Shown: piece after piece, positions 1 to 6,273 of the stretch
Layout of the letters: each line of letters opens with the position of its first letter
Position numbering within the stretch: position 1 is the stretch's first letter
Origin: a virus
Length of the DNA: 24,592 nt
Reading direction: 5' to 3' (one strand)
IMG/VR virus record: IMGVR_UViG_3300025917_000058
Span: 1-24,592 of that record
Translations under genes and position numbers: made by a program
Notes under the pieces: generated by a model
Told to the model about the DNA's origin: nothing
The model's input: the letters and a program-made list of their open reading frames with translations, nothing else
Database searches by the model: none

Positions 1-48
1 CCAGGCGAACCGTAGAGACTAGAAGGCAGACTAGGAGGAGGAAGAAAC

Positions 49-423
49 GTGCCGAAGCCTAGTGAGGCTCCCTGGCTAGTCAGGGTAATACGAGGAAACC
101 TTAGGGTAGCTCTACCTCTAACCCTAGAAGGCCTCAGAGACACCACAGCTGCAGAACTAGCTTCACTAGCGGCTAAGGAGATGCTCAAGATTCAACTAAG
201 CAATCCCGGTAGAGCAGACAAACGGATCGACCCATTCGGCAAAGTGCCGATGGCAGTAAGACTGTATGGTAAGGACAACGCGCTTATCCCTTCTGTGGCC
301 CTAGAACCCCAGCTGATGGGGCACTGGTTTCAAGCCGAGCTTCCCACAGAAGAAGCAAGAGAAGTGTTCGGCCGCATCTCAGTATGCGAGCTAGAACTAG
401 TTGACATTCTAACACTAGTGTAA
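49..423 (+). CDS. Hypothetical protein (124 aa)
   Basis: I do not recognise this protein. It is predicted to be soluble, with no membrane segment or signal peptide, and mixes helical stretches with short strands near its C-terminus. The start is a GTG at 49, chosen because a strong Shine-Dalgarno run, AGGAGGAGG (33-41), sits 7 nt upstream. The 48 bases before it show only a TAG at 13-15, which may end a gene lying outside the window. The stop is followed at once by the ribosome site of the next small gene, so it belongs to the same rightward unit. Codon use, rich in CTA and in CTAG words, is typical of this phage. A function cannot be assigned. Confidence 0.75.
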   Translation: MPKPSEAPWLVRVIRGNLRVALPLTLEGLRDTTAAELASLAAKEMLKIQLSNPGRADKRIDPFGKVPMAVRLYGKDNALIPSVALEPQLMGHWFQAELPTEEAREVFGRISVCELELVDILTLV

Positions 424-435
424 AGGAGCAGTAAA

Positions 436-609
436 ATGGCCAAGAAGACGATCACTATCGATTTTACCTACGAGAAGGACACGAAGAACAAGGTACGGTT
501 TAAGGAGCAGAACGATCCACAGTCCATCGGTATCCTCTACCTCACCAAGAAGGCCTACGACGGTATGGGCAAGCCCCAGAAGCTGACTGTGGAGATTACA
601 GAAGCATGA
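436..609 (+). CDS. Small conserved-type phage protein (57 aa)
   Basis: This 57-residue ORF starts with MAKKTITIDF and ends VEITEA. An AAAGGAG (422-428) lies 7 nt before the ATG and overlaps the stop of the preceding gene. Its own TGA overlaps the next ATG (ATGA), which supports it as a real, coupled gene. It is rich in Lys and Thr, and alternating polar and hydrophobic residues at both ends suggest a small beta-rich fold. Small proteins with this look (a TITIDFTYEKDTKN-like start, then an IGxLYL stretch) occur widely in tailed phages without known function. That comparison is from memory, not a search. Confidence 0.75.
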   Translation: MAKKTITIDFTYEKDTKNKVRFKEQNDPQSIGILYLTKKAYDGMGKPQKLTVEITEA

Positions 610-806
610 CCAGAGACATCCTATCAGGGGTAACTGCCCGCCGGATCGCAGGTATGACGGATGAGCAGAAGGTAAAGCTCCAAGCACTAGACGACTCAGA
701 TGGTGTAGTACGTTTCGAGATGCAAGGTGCAGACGTATTCGTTCAAACAGGAGTGGCAGATGGAACCATTACACCAGGAGGAGAGTGGATCACCGATGGA
801 GGATAG
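606..806 (+). CDS. Small hypothetical protein (66 aa)
   Basis: This gene is coupled to the previous one through an ATGA overlap at 606-609. The N-terminal half (TDEQKVKLQALDD) looks helical and the C-terminal half is short strands rich in Gly and Thr. There is no recognisable domain, signal or membrane segment. The last codons overlap the start of the next ORF (ATG at 796). Just downstream, at about 828, base composition changes abruptly, so this is the last gene before the first GC-rich patch. Function unknown. Confidence 0.6.
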   Translation: MTRDILSGVTARRIAGMTDEQKVKLQALDDSDGVVRFEMQGADVFVQTGVADGTITPGGEWITDGG

Positions 807-1164
807 CTCTAGCCGTCTTTCTAGCGATACGACTACAGCGGTCGGCTGGGTTCTTGGGCCGTGCGTTCGTCCCGGCCAGCGCATCGCGGCAGGCGCTCCG
901 GCCGACGACTGGTGGCGCGAGCCGCACGTCATGTGCACGGGCAGTCACCACATCGGACCCGGTGAGCCTGTGATCTGCAAGTGCCCCTGCCACGGCGCGC
1001 ACCCTGTCCTGCGCTGCCCTCGCCGCTACGACGCTACGGCGCGCTGCACCTGCCCGAACGGCCACCACGGCGACGAGAACGCCGCGTTCGTCGCGTGGAC
1101 CGCGGAGGTCGAGAAGGACCAGGCCATGCTCGACGCTGTGTTCTCGGAGGATACGGATGCCTGA
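796..1164 (+). CDS. Cys/His-rich putative zinc-binding protein in a GC-rich patch (122 aa)
   Basis: The ATG at 796 is preferred over an in-frame ATG at 727 because AGGAGGAG (776-783) lies 12 nt upstream and the longer form would run deep inside the preceding gene. Residues from about 38 to 95 contain many Cys and His in CxxGSHH, CKCPCHG, RCPRR and CTCPNGHH arrangements, which suggests one or two metal-binding sites; no known zinc-finger class is matched. From about 828 the sequence is about 70-75% GC with nearly all codons ending in G or C, and has no CTAG word, unlike the rest of the window. The first dozen codons still have phage-like composition, so the body appears to have been joined to an existing start. 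Possible roles such as DNA binding or countering a host protein are guesses. Confidence 0.6.
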   Translation: MEDSSSRLSSDTTTAVGWVLGPCVRPGQRIAAGAPADDWWREPHVMCTGSHHIGPGEPVICKCPCHGAHPVLRCPRRYDATARCTCPNGHHGDENAAFVAWTAEVEKDQAMLDAVFSEDTDA

Positions 1165-1255
1165 GTCGTTTTCACGGGGCGAGGTCGAGCGGATGCGGGC
1201 GGAGATGTGGTCGCAGTTCGCGCCCGACACCACCATCGAGGAAGTCTGCGGCGAT
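828..1255. other. GC-rich, CTAG-free patch 1 (probable recent acquisition)
   Basis: Counted blocks give 75% GC (841-900), 70% (901-960) and 73% (1021-1080), against 52% for 61-120. There are no CTAG words here, while the first 420 nt of the window hold 11. The edges are sharp: left at about 828, right after CTAGCG; right at about 1255, where phage-like sequence with an AGAAAGGAG ribosome site resumes. No terminal repeats or transposase were seen, so the route of entry is unknown. Confidence 0.65.
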
Positions 1256-1291
1256 AGTCATACAAAGAAAGGAGCCACAGATGGTAGTTGA
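1157..1291 (+). CDS. Short ORF, possibly a 3'-truncated gene (44 aa)
   Basis: The ATG at 1157 overlaps the previous stop by 8 nt. The first ~33 residues (MPESFSRGEVERMRAEMWS...) are charged and helical and use the GC-rich codons of the patch. The last ~11 residues run into phage-like DNA and read through the ribosome site of the next gene to a TGA overlapping its second to fourth codons. This is what one expects if a longer foreign gene was cut off at the right edge of the insertion (about 1255). It may still be translated. No function is assigned. Confidence 0.4.
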   Translation: MPESFSRGEVERMRAEMWSQFAPDTTIEEVCGDSHTKKGATDGS

Positions 1292-1472
1292 ACTGTGGAT
1301 CTGCCCTAACTGCCACAACTACTATGGATCTTCATCAGTCCACGGGGTAGACCTAGCCAAAGAGATGAACACCAAACTAAATACACCAGAGCAAACACAT
1401 AGCCGAGCCCAATGTCCACAGTGCAAGACTGAGAGGAAACTACAAGTGCTACGAGTTCTAGATCCATCATGA
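1281..1472 (+). CDS. Zinc-ribbon small protein (63 aa)
   Basis: The ATG at 1281 is chosen because AGAAAGGAG (1266-1274) lies 6 nt upstream and composition returns to phage style here. Two Cys pairs, CPNC near the N-terminus and CPQC about 38 residues later, are the knuckles of a zinc ribbon, and the hydrophobic LWI and LQVLRVL strands flank them. Small zinc ribbons with an NYYGSSS-like loop are common in actinophage early regions with no known role; nucleic-acid or protein binding is the usual guess. The stop overlaps the next start (ATGA at 1469-1472). Leu-Trp is written CTG TGG, part of the over-used hexamer. Confidence 0.75.
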   Translation: MVVELWICPNCHNYYGSSSVHGVDLAKEMNTKLNTPEQTHSRAQCPQCKTERKLQVLRVLDPS

Positions 1473-1777
1473 CTGACAATAGACCGGGCTACGACGAAGC
1501 GGTAGAGGCGGTTGCCGCCCATTTGCATGAACAGGCTCGTAATCCGACCGGGACAGCGAAAGCTCTTCTCGACGCCGCCTACCCGATCATCGAACGGGCG
1601 GTGCGGGCGCGCATGGAGGTCGAGATGGGTGAGCGACTGAGAGCGTGGGGCAACGCGGACCGCGCTGACGAGCGCCGCCGGATCGTGGAGGCGCTACGGG
1701 CCGAGGGCGCGAAAGGCGAGGCGTCGATGTGGACATTCGGCATCGCCGCCGACTTCATCGAGCGGGAGCTTTCATGA
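1469..1777 (+). CDS. Helical hypothetical protein in GC-rich patch 2 (102 aa)
   Basis: This ORF couples to the zinc-ribbon gene through ATGA. It is nearly all alpha-helical and rich in Ala, Arg and Glu (AVEAVAAHL, ADERRRIVEALRAEG), ending in a WTFGIAADFIEREL segment. From about 1480 to its stop it is strongly GC-rich with G/C-ending codons and no CTAG. Similar helical proteins with an AxxHLHEQ...LLDAAYPIIE plan occur in Streptomyces-type phages and prophages as unknowns; this is recollection, not a search. It lies just upstream of the helicase gene, separated by 16 nt that include a stray ATGACT repeat of the next start. Confidence 0.65.
   Translation: MTDNRPGYDEAVEAVAAHLHEQARNPTGTAKALLDAAYPIIERAVRARMEVEMGERLRAWGNADRADERRRIVEALRAEGAKGEASMWTFGIAADFIERELS
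1480..1777. other. GC-rich, CTAG-free patch 2
   Basis: This is the second stretch with streptomycete-like composition, separated from the first by about 225 nt of phage-like DNA holding the zinc-ribbon gene (which has two CTAG words). The right edge is marked by ATGACTGCACC at 1774 and ATGACTAAG at 1794. The repeated ATGACT may be a scar: the helicase start could originally have overlapped the zinc-ribbon stop, with the insert duplicating the ATGA coupling site. Confidence 0.5.
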
Positions 1778-1793
1778 CTGCACCTAAGTTGCC

Positions 1794-3242
1794 ATGACTA
1801 AGCTCGTCTTCAAGACCAAGCCCCGCCCCTACCAGATCCCTGCACTTAAGAAGCTACTCCGCAGTGATCATCCGGGGGGCGGGCTATGGGTTCCTATGCG
1901 GTGGGGAAAAACCTGGGTAGGGATTAACGCAGCCGCCGCCCTGAACCTCAAGTACGCCTACTACCGTGTACTAGTGGTAACGACTGTAGACGGCATCGGG
2001 GTGTGGGAAGACGAGTTCGAGAAGCACTGCCCTATCCCCTACAGACTGTTTGATAAGCATGGTGAGCTAGTAGGAGGATCACAGTACGGGGCTAGCTATG
2101 AGGCTCCGATGGTCCTGCACGTACAAATTGTGAACTATGAGTGGATCTACGATCGGGAGCGTCAGTACGACAAGAAAGGTAAGTACGAGGGGTGGGATGC
2201 GGTAACGAGAAAGCAGCTACACAAGTTCGAGCCACAGATTATCATCGTAGATGAGAGTCATCACATAGGTAACCCTTCACCTATCATCTCGCGCAAACTT
2301 TACCATCTCGCTAAGAAGGCTCCGGTCAAGATCTTCATGACAGGTACTCCTTGGCACCGCAAACCGTTCTACGTATTCGGGCAGTTCAAGATCTACGACG
2401 ACTCTATCTTCGGTACCAACTTCGGTCAGTTCAAGAAGATGATAGCGGTGTTCGGGGGTTACGGTGGTTATGAAGTCAAGTCATACCAGAATCTAAAGTG
2501 GCTAAGAGACAAGGTCAAACCGCATGTATTCATCAGCAAGAAGATTCCCTCCGCTCCCCCTGTGGTACGGAAGATCAAATTCTCCCTCGCTGAAAGCCGA
2601 GATACGTACGATAAGATGGCAAGCGAGTCCTTCGTTAGCATTGACGGTAACGCTATCACAGCTCCCATCGTTCTCACTCGTCACCTTCGGCTTGCTCAGA
2701 TTGCAGGAGGATGGACGACCGATGAAGAGGGGGTTCGTCATTGCGTTGGACAAGATAGGAGAAAGGCCTTCAGGCGACGACTCGCCGAGTTCGATCAGGC
2801 TGGGATCCAAAAGATTGTGGTGGGCTGTCGTTTCATCCCAGAGCTAAAGGATTGCGCACTAGAGGCGAAGGCAGCTGGATACTCCATATACCTACTCCAC
2901 GGGGGAGTCTCTAGGGTAGAGAGGAAGGCTAGGAGAGAGGCCTTTAGGACCGACACAAAGGCTGTGATGGTTTGTCAGTTTAGAGCCTCACGAGAAGCTG
3001 TGGATATGAGTACAGCCGACACGATGGTCTTCTACTCCCTGCCCGAAGACTACCTCACATACGACCAGTTTAAGGCACGTATCGCTAAGTATGGAGAGAC
3101 GCGCACGCTACTCTACGAACACCTAATAGCGAAAGGTACTGTAGATGAAACTACCTTCGAGGCTTTAATGCTTGGTAGGGATGTCGCCGATCACCTAATG
3201 AAAAACCCTAGCTATGTGGAGGAAAGATCTGTGAAGCTCTAG
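1794..3242 (+). CDS. SNF2/SF2-type DNA helicase or translocase (482 aa)
   Basis: This is a superfamily 2 ATPase with two RecA-like domains. Visible motifs are a Q-motif-like RPYQ (residues 11-14), a Walker A variant MRWGKT (35-40) in place of the usual MGxGKT, a Walker B DESHH (153-157), and motif III TGTP (about 183-186). The C-terminal half holds the helicase C domain, with LLHGGVSR, VCQFRAS and a motif VI written QFKARIAKYGE. The usual QxxxRxxRxGQ would have Arg where Lys stands. Phage members of this family are thought to act in DNA replication or recombination by moving along or remodelling DNA. The assignment as SNF2-like is firm; the exact job is not. Confidence 0.9.
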   Translation: MTKLVFKTKPRPYQIPALKKLLRSDHPGGGLWVPMRWGKTWVGINAAAALNLKYAYYRVLVVTTVDGIGVWEDEFEKHCPIPYRLFDKHGELVGGSQYGASYEAPMVLHVQIVNYEWIYDRERQYDKKGKYEGWDAVTRKQLHKFEPQIIIVDESHHIGNPSPIISRKLYHLAKKAPVKIFMTGTPWHRKPFYVFGQFKIYDDSIFGTNFGQFKKMIAVFGGYGGYEVKSYQNLKWLRDKVKPHVFISKKIPSAPPVVRKIKFSLAESRDTYDKMASESFVSIDGNAITAPIVLTRHLRLAQIAGGWTTDEEGVRHCVGQDRRKAFRRRLAEFDQAGIQKIVVGCRFIPELKDCALEAKAAGYSIYLLHGGVSRVERKARREAFRTDTKAVMVCQFRASREAVDMSTADTMVFYSLPEDYLTYDQFKARIAKYGETRTLLYEHLIAKGTVDETTFEALMLGRDVADHLMKNPSYVEERSVKL

Positions 3243-3295
3243 AGTGTTATATACTCTGTAGTAGAAAAACATTATCTTCAGAAACAGAGAAAACC
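3243..3295 (+). promoter_or_regulatory. AT-rich leader before the nucleotide cassette (possible promoter)
   Basis: This 53-nt gap is one of the few real gaps in the rightward block and is clearly more AT-rich than its surroundings. It holds a small inverted repeat (AGAGT at 3241-3245 and ACTCT at 3253-3257) and a TATACT word that could serve as a -10 element; no convincing -35 was found. The gene behind it starts with TTG and has no good Shine-Dalgarno. It could carry a promoter or a control site for the cassette, but neither is shown. Confidence 0.3.
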
Positions 3296-3874
3296 TTGAT
3301 CATAATAGAAGGGCCGGATGGAGCAGGCAAGTCAACCCTAGTCAGAAAGATCTGCGAACGGTACGACATCAAGACCGGAGAACGAGGGGTCAAGAACCGC
3401 GACCTCCTCTACACAGTAACAAAGCAGGACACTTACACTGCCCTAGCGGCAATGGTAAAGGGCGATGAAGCACCTAAGGTGTGGGATAGGCTCTACTACT
3501 CGGAGTTGGTCTACGCGTCTGTAGTAGGTCGGGTCCCGGAGTTTACTTTCACAGACCAAAGCTTTATCCAGAGAGTCATTTCCGCAGCCAAGCCTCCCGT
3601 GATCGTGTGCTTTCCTAGCTTTAAGAAGGTGCAAGAGAACATTACTAAGGACAAGCAGATGGAAGGCGTGGTAGATAACATCGCTCTTATCTATGCACGC
3701 TATCTGACGCTTCTCTCTAGTGGAGTTTTCCCAGACCACAGAATGCTCTACTCCTACGAGGCTACAGGTGGAGATGACTACGACACACTAGACGAGATCT
3801 TCGAGGAGATTGACGACTACCTAAACGATCGTAAGCAGAGGGAATGGGTATGGGCCTCAGAAACCAACAACTAG
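3296..3874 (+). CDS. Thymidylate kinase-like deoxynucleoside monophosphate kinase (192 aa)
   Basis: The protein begins MIIIEGPDGAGKST, a P-loop (GPDGAGKS, residues 6-13) preceded by a beta strand as in TMK-family dNMP kinases. WDRLYYSELVY (about residues 62-72) corresponds to the family's DR motif for substrate phosphate binding. Such enzymes transfer phosphate from ATP to a dNMP. In phages with altered bases they can phosphorylate the modified dNMP, as T4 gp1 does for hydroxymethyl-dCMP; T4 gp1 is only a functional parallel. No in-frame ATG or GTG exists between the upstream stop and the TTG at 3296, so TTG is the start. It opens the cassette with MazG, two TS-like genes and dCMP deaminase. 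Confidence 0.85.
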   Translation: MIIIEGPDGAGKSTLVRKICERYDIKTGERGVKNRDLLYTVTKQDTYTALAAMVKGDEAPKVWDRLYYSELVYASVVGRVPEFTFTDQSFIQRVISAAKPPVIVCFPSFKKVQENITKDKQMEGVVDNIALIYARYLTLLSSGVFPDHRMLYSYEATGGDDYDTLDEIFEEIDDYLNDRKQREWVWASETNN

Positions 3875-4167
3875 TAACACAGATATGGCGCGACAAAAAC
3901 TTCCCCGGAAGCGGATGGGAAGATCAACTAATCGGAATGATGGAGGAGTTAGGCGAGCTATCGCACGCCCTCCTAAAGCAGAAGCAGAAGATCAGAGGCG
4001 AAGAAGAGAAGCACGAGGCGGATGCCAAGGATGCCGTCGGAGACTTGCTTATCTACTTGATGGGCCTCTGTTCTGTAAGAGACTGGGATGTCGAAGAGAT
4101 TCTCAATGATACTGTGGATCAAGTCCTCGGTCGCGACTGGCAGGCTAATCCACAGGACGGCTCATGA
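3850..4167 (+). CDS. MazG-like nucleotide pyrophosphohydrolase (105 aa)
   Basis: An all-alpha NTP pyrophosphohydrolase: the metal-binding EExxE motif is at residues 32-36 (EELGE) and the partner DAVGD at 61-65, followed by LLIYL. These enzymes cut a (d)NTP to the monophosphate and pyrophosphate. T4 gp56 dCTPase/dUTPase belongs to the same superfamily. The ATG at 3850 is chosen because AGAGGGA (3837-3843) lies 6 nt upstream; the in-frame ATG at 3844 would abut that site. The gene starts inside the kinase gene and ends with ATGA into the first TS-like gene. In context it may remove an unmodified dNTP such as dCTP, an inference from neighbours. Confidence 0.85.
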   Translation: MGLRNQQLVTQIWRDKNFPGSGWEDQLIGMMEELGELSHALLKQKQKIRGEEEKHEADAKDAVGDLLIYLMGLCSVRDWDVEEILNDTVDQVLGRDWQANPQDGS

Positions 4168-4991
4168 TCAAATCTTACCAGACTCTAACGGACCTGTGGG
4201 TGCAAGGCTGTAAAGACCTTCTATACATGCCCGCCTCGAAGCTTTCCTGGGCTGCAGGAGCTACTACGGGGGTTTACGACAACCTCCTAGCCTGCAGAAG
4301 TATGGAGTACGACTTCGATCCGGGGAGGGACCTGTGGCTTACTAAGCACAGATTCCAGAAGCTGCAGAGGGACTACATCGATTATGACCTCCTTCCAGCC
4401 TTCGTAGAGAAGGCCGCAAGCATGAAGCCGATCCTAGCTAAGCGCGGGACAGTAACTCAGATGTCCTGTAGAGTCCACGGAATGGTAGAACATGCAAAGG
4501 GGAAGGACAACTACAAGTGGGGGAACTGCATCTTCGGGTTTAGTTTTCGTCCAAGTCAGTCCCAGGCAGGCGTATTTACTATGCATAGCCGAACGAGTTA
4601 CATATCGTATATGGGAGGCTATGATCTGGCTCTTGCGTATAAGATCGCAGAAGCCATCGCAAGACTGCGCGGGGATTCTGTTGAAGACTACGGCTTCCGG
4701 TGGCACGTTGATTCTCTACAGTGGTACTCAATCAAAGCGATGCCATTCATTCACGTCTACGATCTCGTTGATGAGGTCCGAGACGCAAGTCCGGGAAAGA
4801 TCAGCAAGTACCCCTCACTAGGGATCACACACAACTCCTACATGTTCCTGCAGAAGCGTTGGGATAACGAGGATCCACCGAAGTATGGACCGACCCACCG
4901 AATCTGGGATCTCATGTTCAATCGTTACCTAGCGGGCAATCCTCCGGCATCAGTTCCCCTTACCTCCCTATCCTTAGAGGCACTTAAGTGA
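4164..4991 (+). CDS. Divergent thymidylate synthase-fold protein 1 (275 aa)
   Basis: The middle of the protein follows the TS core. There is a candidate catalytic Cys (C122 in GNCIFGFSF) and, 21 residues later, R143 in SRTSYISYMGGYD, which corresponds to the phosphate-binding RSxD segment of TS. Eleven residues after R143 is D154, the position of E. coli N177; Asp there is typical of dCMP-specific relatives. WHVDSLQWYS resembles the TS GDxHxYxNH segment but lacks its His. The first ~100 residues are unlike TS. It may modify a pyrimidine nucleotide or be a non-classical partner of the next gene's product. It is coupled to MazG by ATGA and to the next gene by GTGA. The family call rests on motif spacing read by eye. 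Confidence 0.5.
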   Translation: MIKSYQTLTDLWVQGCKDLLYMPASKLSWAAGATTGVYDNLLACRSMEYDFDPGRDLWLTKHRFQKLQRDYIDYDLLPAFVEKAASMKPILAKRGTVTQMSCRVHGMVEHAKGKDNYKWGNCIFGFSFRPSQSQAGVFTMHSRTSYISYMGGYDLALAYKIAEAIARLRGDSVEDYGFRWHVDSLQWYSIKAMPFIHVYDLVDEVRDASPGKISKYPSLGITHNSYMFLQKRWDNEDPPKYGPTHRIWDLMFNRYLAGNPPASVPLTSLSLEALK

Positions 4992-5848
4992 TCACCTACC
5001 AAAGCACTAACTACACTCTCGGCTTCGATGGAATGGTAAGCCACATCAAGAGAGACTTCACTGCAGCCCTTCCTGTGGATACCGGCCACTGGCAAGCCCT
5101 AAAGGGTGTTCCACAGACCAAGACGTTCGAGCTACAGAATGTAGCACTAGAGGTTCCCATCGCGGCTATACCTAACGACTGGGCACGAGAGACAGAACCT
5201 AACATGCCCTGGGCAGAGGCTCAGTTCCAGGAGCGCGTAGGTGGTAAGCCGGTCAATCCAGGAGAGACATACAAGGCCTGGCCCTACTATCGCGGGAATG
5301 TAGAGAAGCACCAAGACAAGGAGCAACAGTTCAGCCACACGTACATGGAGCGCTTCTGGCCAAAGTTTGCAAACACAGGCCAAACTCGACCTAATGGTCG
5401 TCAAGTGTTTGTTCCTCACAACGGAATTAGATACGAGTATGGTGACCTAGGAGATGTACTAGACCTTCTAATCCAAGAGCCACATACACGCCAGGCCTAT
5501 CTGCCGATCTTCTTTCCGGAGGATACAGGAGCCCATCACAGAGAGCGGATCCCCTGTACGCTAGGGTATCACTTTATGCTAAGGCAAGACAAGCTCTCCT
5601 GCTTCTATCCCATCCGCTCCTGTGACTTCTATCGACACTTCAGGGACGATGTCTATATGGCCGGGCGACTAGTGCAGTGGATTATCTCTCAGCTAGTTGA
5701 TCGTGTAGGACTGGAAGATCAGCCGGCGTACGCAGAAGAGACTGACAATGTGTGGAATGCAGTAACCCCCGGTAACCTGACGATGTTCATCCCGAGCCTA
5801 CACATCTTCGAAGGAGATATGCCTCGCCTAAAGAGAGAACTAGCATGA
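4988..5848 (+). CDS. Thymidylate synthase family enzyme with dCMP-hydroxymethylase signature (286 aa)
   Basis: This is a clear TS-family protein. It has YGDLGDVLDLL and EPHTRQA (R168, TS phosphate Arg), the nucleophile C190 in IPCTLGYHF, then R210-S-C-D213 exactly 20 residues later as in E. coli TS (C146, R166), and FIPSLHIFEGD (TS GDxHxY). At the position of the TS uracil-selecting Asn (E. coli N177, R+11) it has D221. Asp here is the established mark of dCMP hydroxymethylases (T4 gp42) and switches TS towards cytosine. So the likely reaction is addition of a one-carbon group from methylene-tetrahydrofolate to C5 of dCMP. The start is GTG at 4988 in a GTGA overlap. Whether the product is hydroxymethyl-, methyl- or otherwise substituted dCMP cannot be read from the sequence. 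Confidence 0.75.
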   Translation: MITYQSTNYTLGFDGMVSHIKRDFTAALPVDTGHWQALKGVPQTKTFELQNVALEVPIAAIPNDWARETEPNMPWAEAQFQERVGGKPVNPGETYKAWPYYRGNVEKHQDKEQQFSHTYMERFWPKFANTGQTRPNGRQVFVPHNGIRYEYGDLGDVLDLLIQEPHTRQAYLPIFFPEDTGAHHRERIPCTLGYHFMLRQDKLSCFYPIRSCDFYRHFRDDVYMAGRLVQWIISQLVDRVGLEDQPAYAEETDNVWNAVTPGNLTMFIPSLHIFEGDMPRLKRELA

Positions 5849-6273
5849 GACCGACACGAGAGGAGACGTACCTTGAAATCTGTGGAGTCCTCCGAAAGCG
5901 GAGCACCTGCCTCCGAGGTAAAGTTGGAGCTATCCTGGTCAAGGATCGACGAATTATCTCCACAGGCTATAACGGAAGTCCTCCGGGTGCTCCACACTGC
6001 GATGACCTCGGCTGTTCAGTCCCGGAAAACGAGCACGAAGCAGGGTGCCTCCGAACCATTCACGCTGAAGCTAACGTTATCGCATACGCTGCCCGCCATA
6101 ACGGTGGAGCTGAAGGATCCGCTCTCTACTGCACTCACTCCCCCTGTCTGAAGTGTGCTCAGCTTCTAGTTTCTGCAGGAGTCGTAGAGGTGCACTACAA
6201 GACCCTCTACCGTATCCCAGACGGTGTAGACCTTCTGCAGTCTCTAGGCATCCTGACTTTCTACCATGAGTGA
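5845..6273 (+). CDS. dCMP deaminase (142 aa)
   Basis: This is a zinc-dependent deaminase with the catalytic HAEAN (H73, E75) and PCLKC (C101, C104) zinc ligands, and the substrate-binding stretch GYNGSPPGAPHC (residues 41-52) typical of deoxycytidylate deaminases. It converts dCMP to dUMP, feeding dTMP synthesis. The length is normal for the family. It overlaps the preceding TS-family gene by ATGA and the polymerase gene by 8 nt, so it is firmly part of the cassette. With a dCMP-type TS relative next door it would share the dCMP pool between thymine and modified cytosine, as in T4. Confidence 0.92.
   Translation: MRPTREETYLEICGVLRKRSTCLRGKVGAILVKDRRIISTGYNGSPPGAPHCDDLGCSVPENEHEAGCLRTIHAEANVIAYAARHNGGAEGSALYCTHSPCLKCAQLLVSAGVVEVHYKTLYRIPDGVDLLQSLGILTFYHE

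Noticed and set aside
727-795. Upstream start for the Cys/His-rich gene
   Set aside because: It would overlap almost the whole C-terminal part of the preceding gene and has no ribosome site; ATG 796 has one.
790-1236. Long minus-strand ORF (148 codons) in the GC-rich patch
   Set aside because: High-GC DNA leaves few stops on the opposite strand. It has no good start, is rich in Arg and Ala, and opposes the better supported Cys/His-rich gene.
981-1280. Longer 5' extension of the zinc-ribbon gene
   Set aside because: The extension is Arg/Pro-rich out-of-frame reading of the GC-rich gene, and a strong ribosome site lies just before the ATG at 1281.
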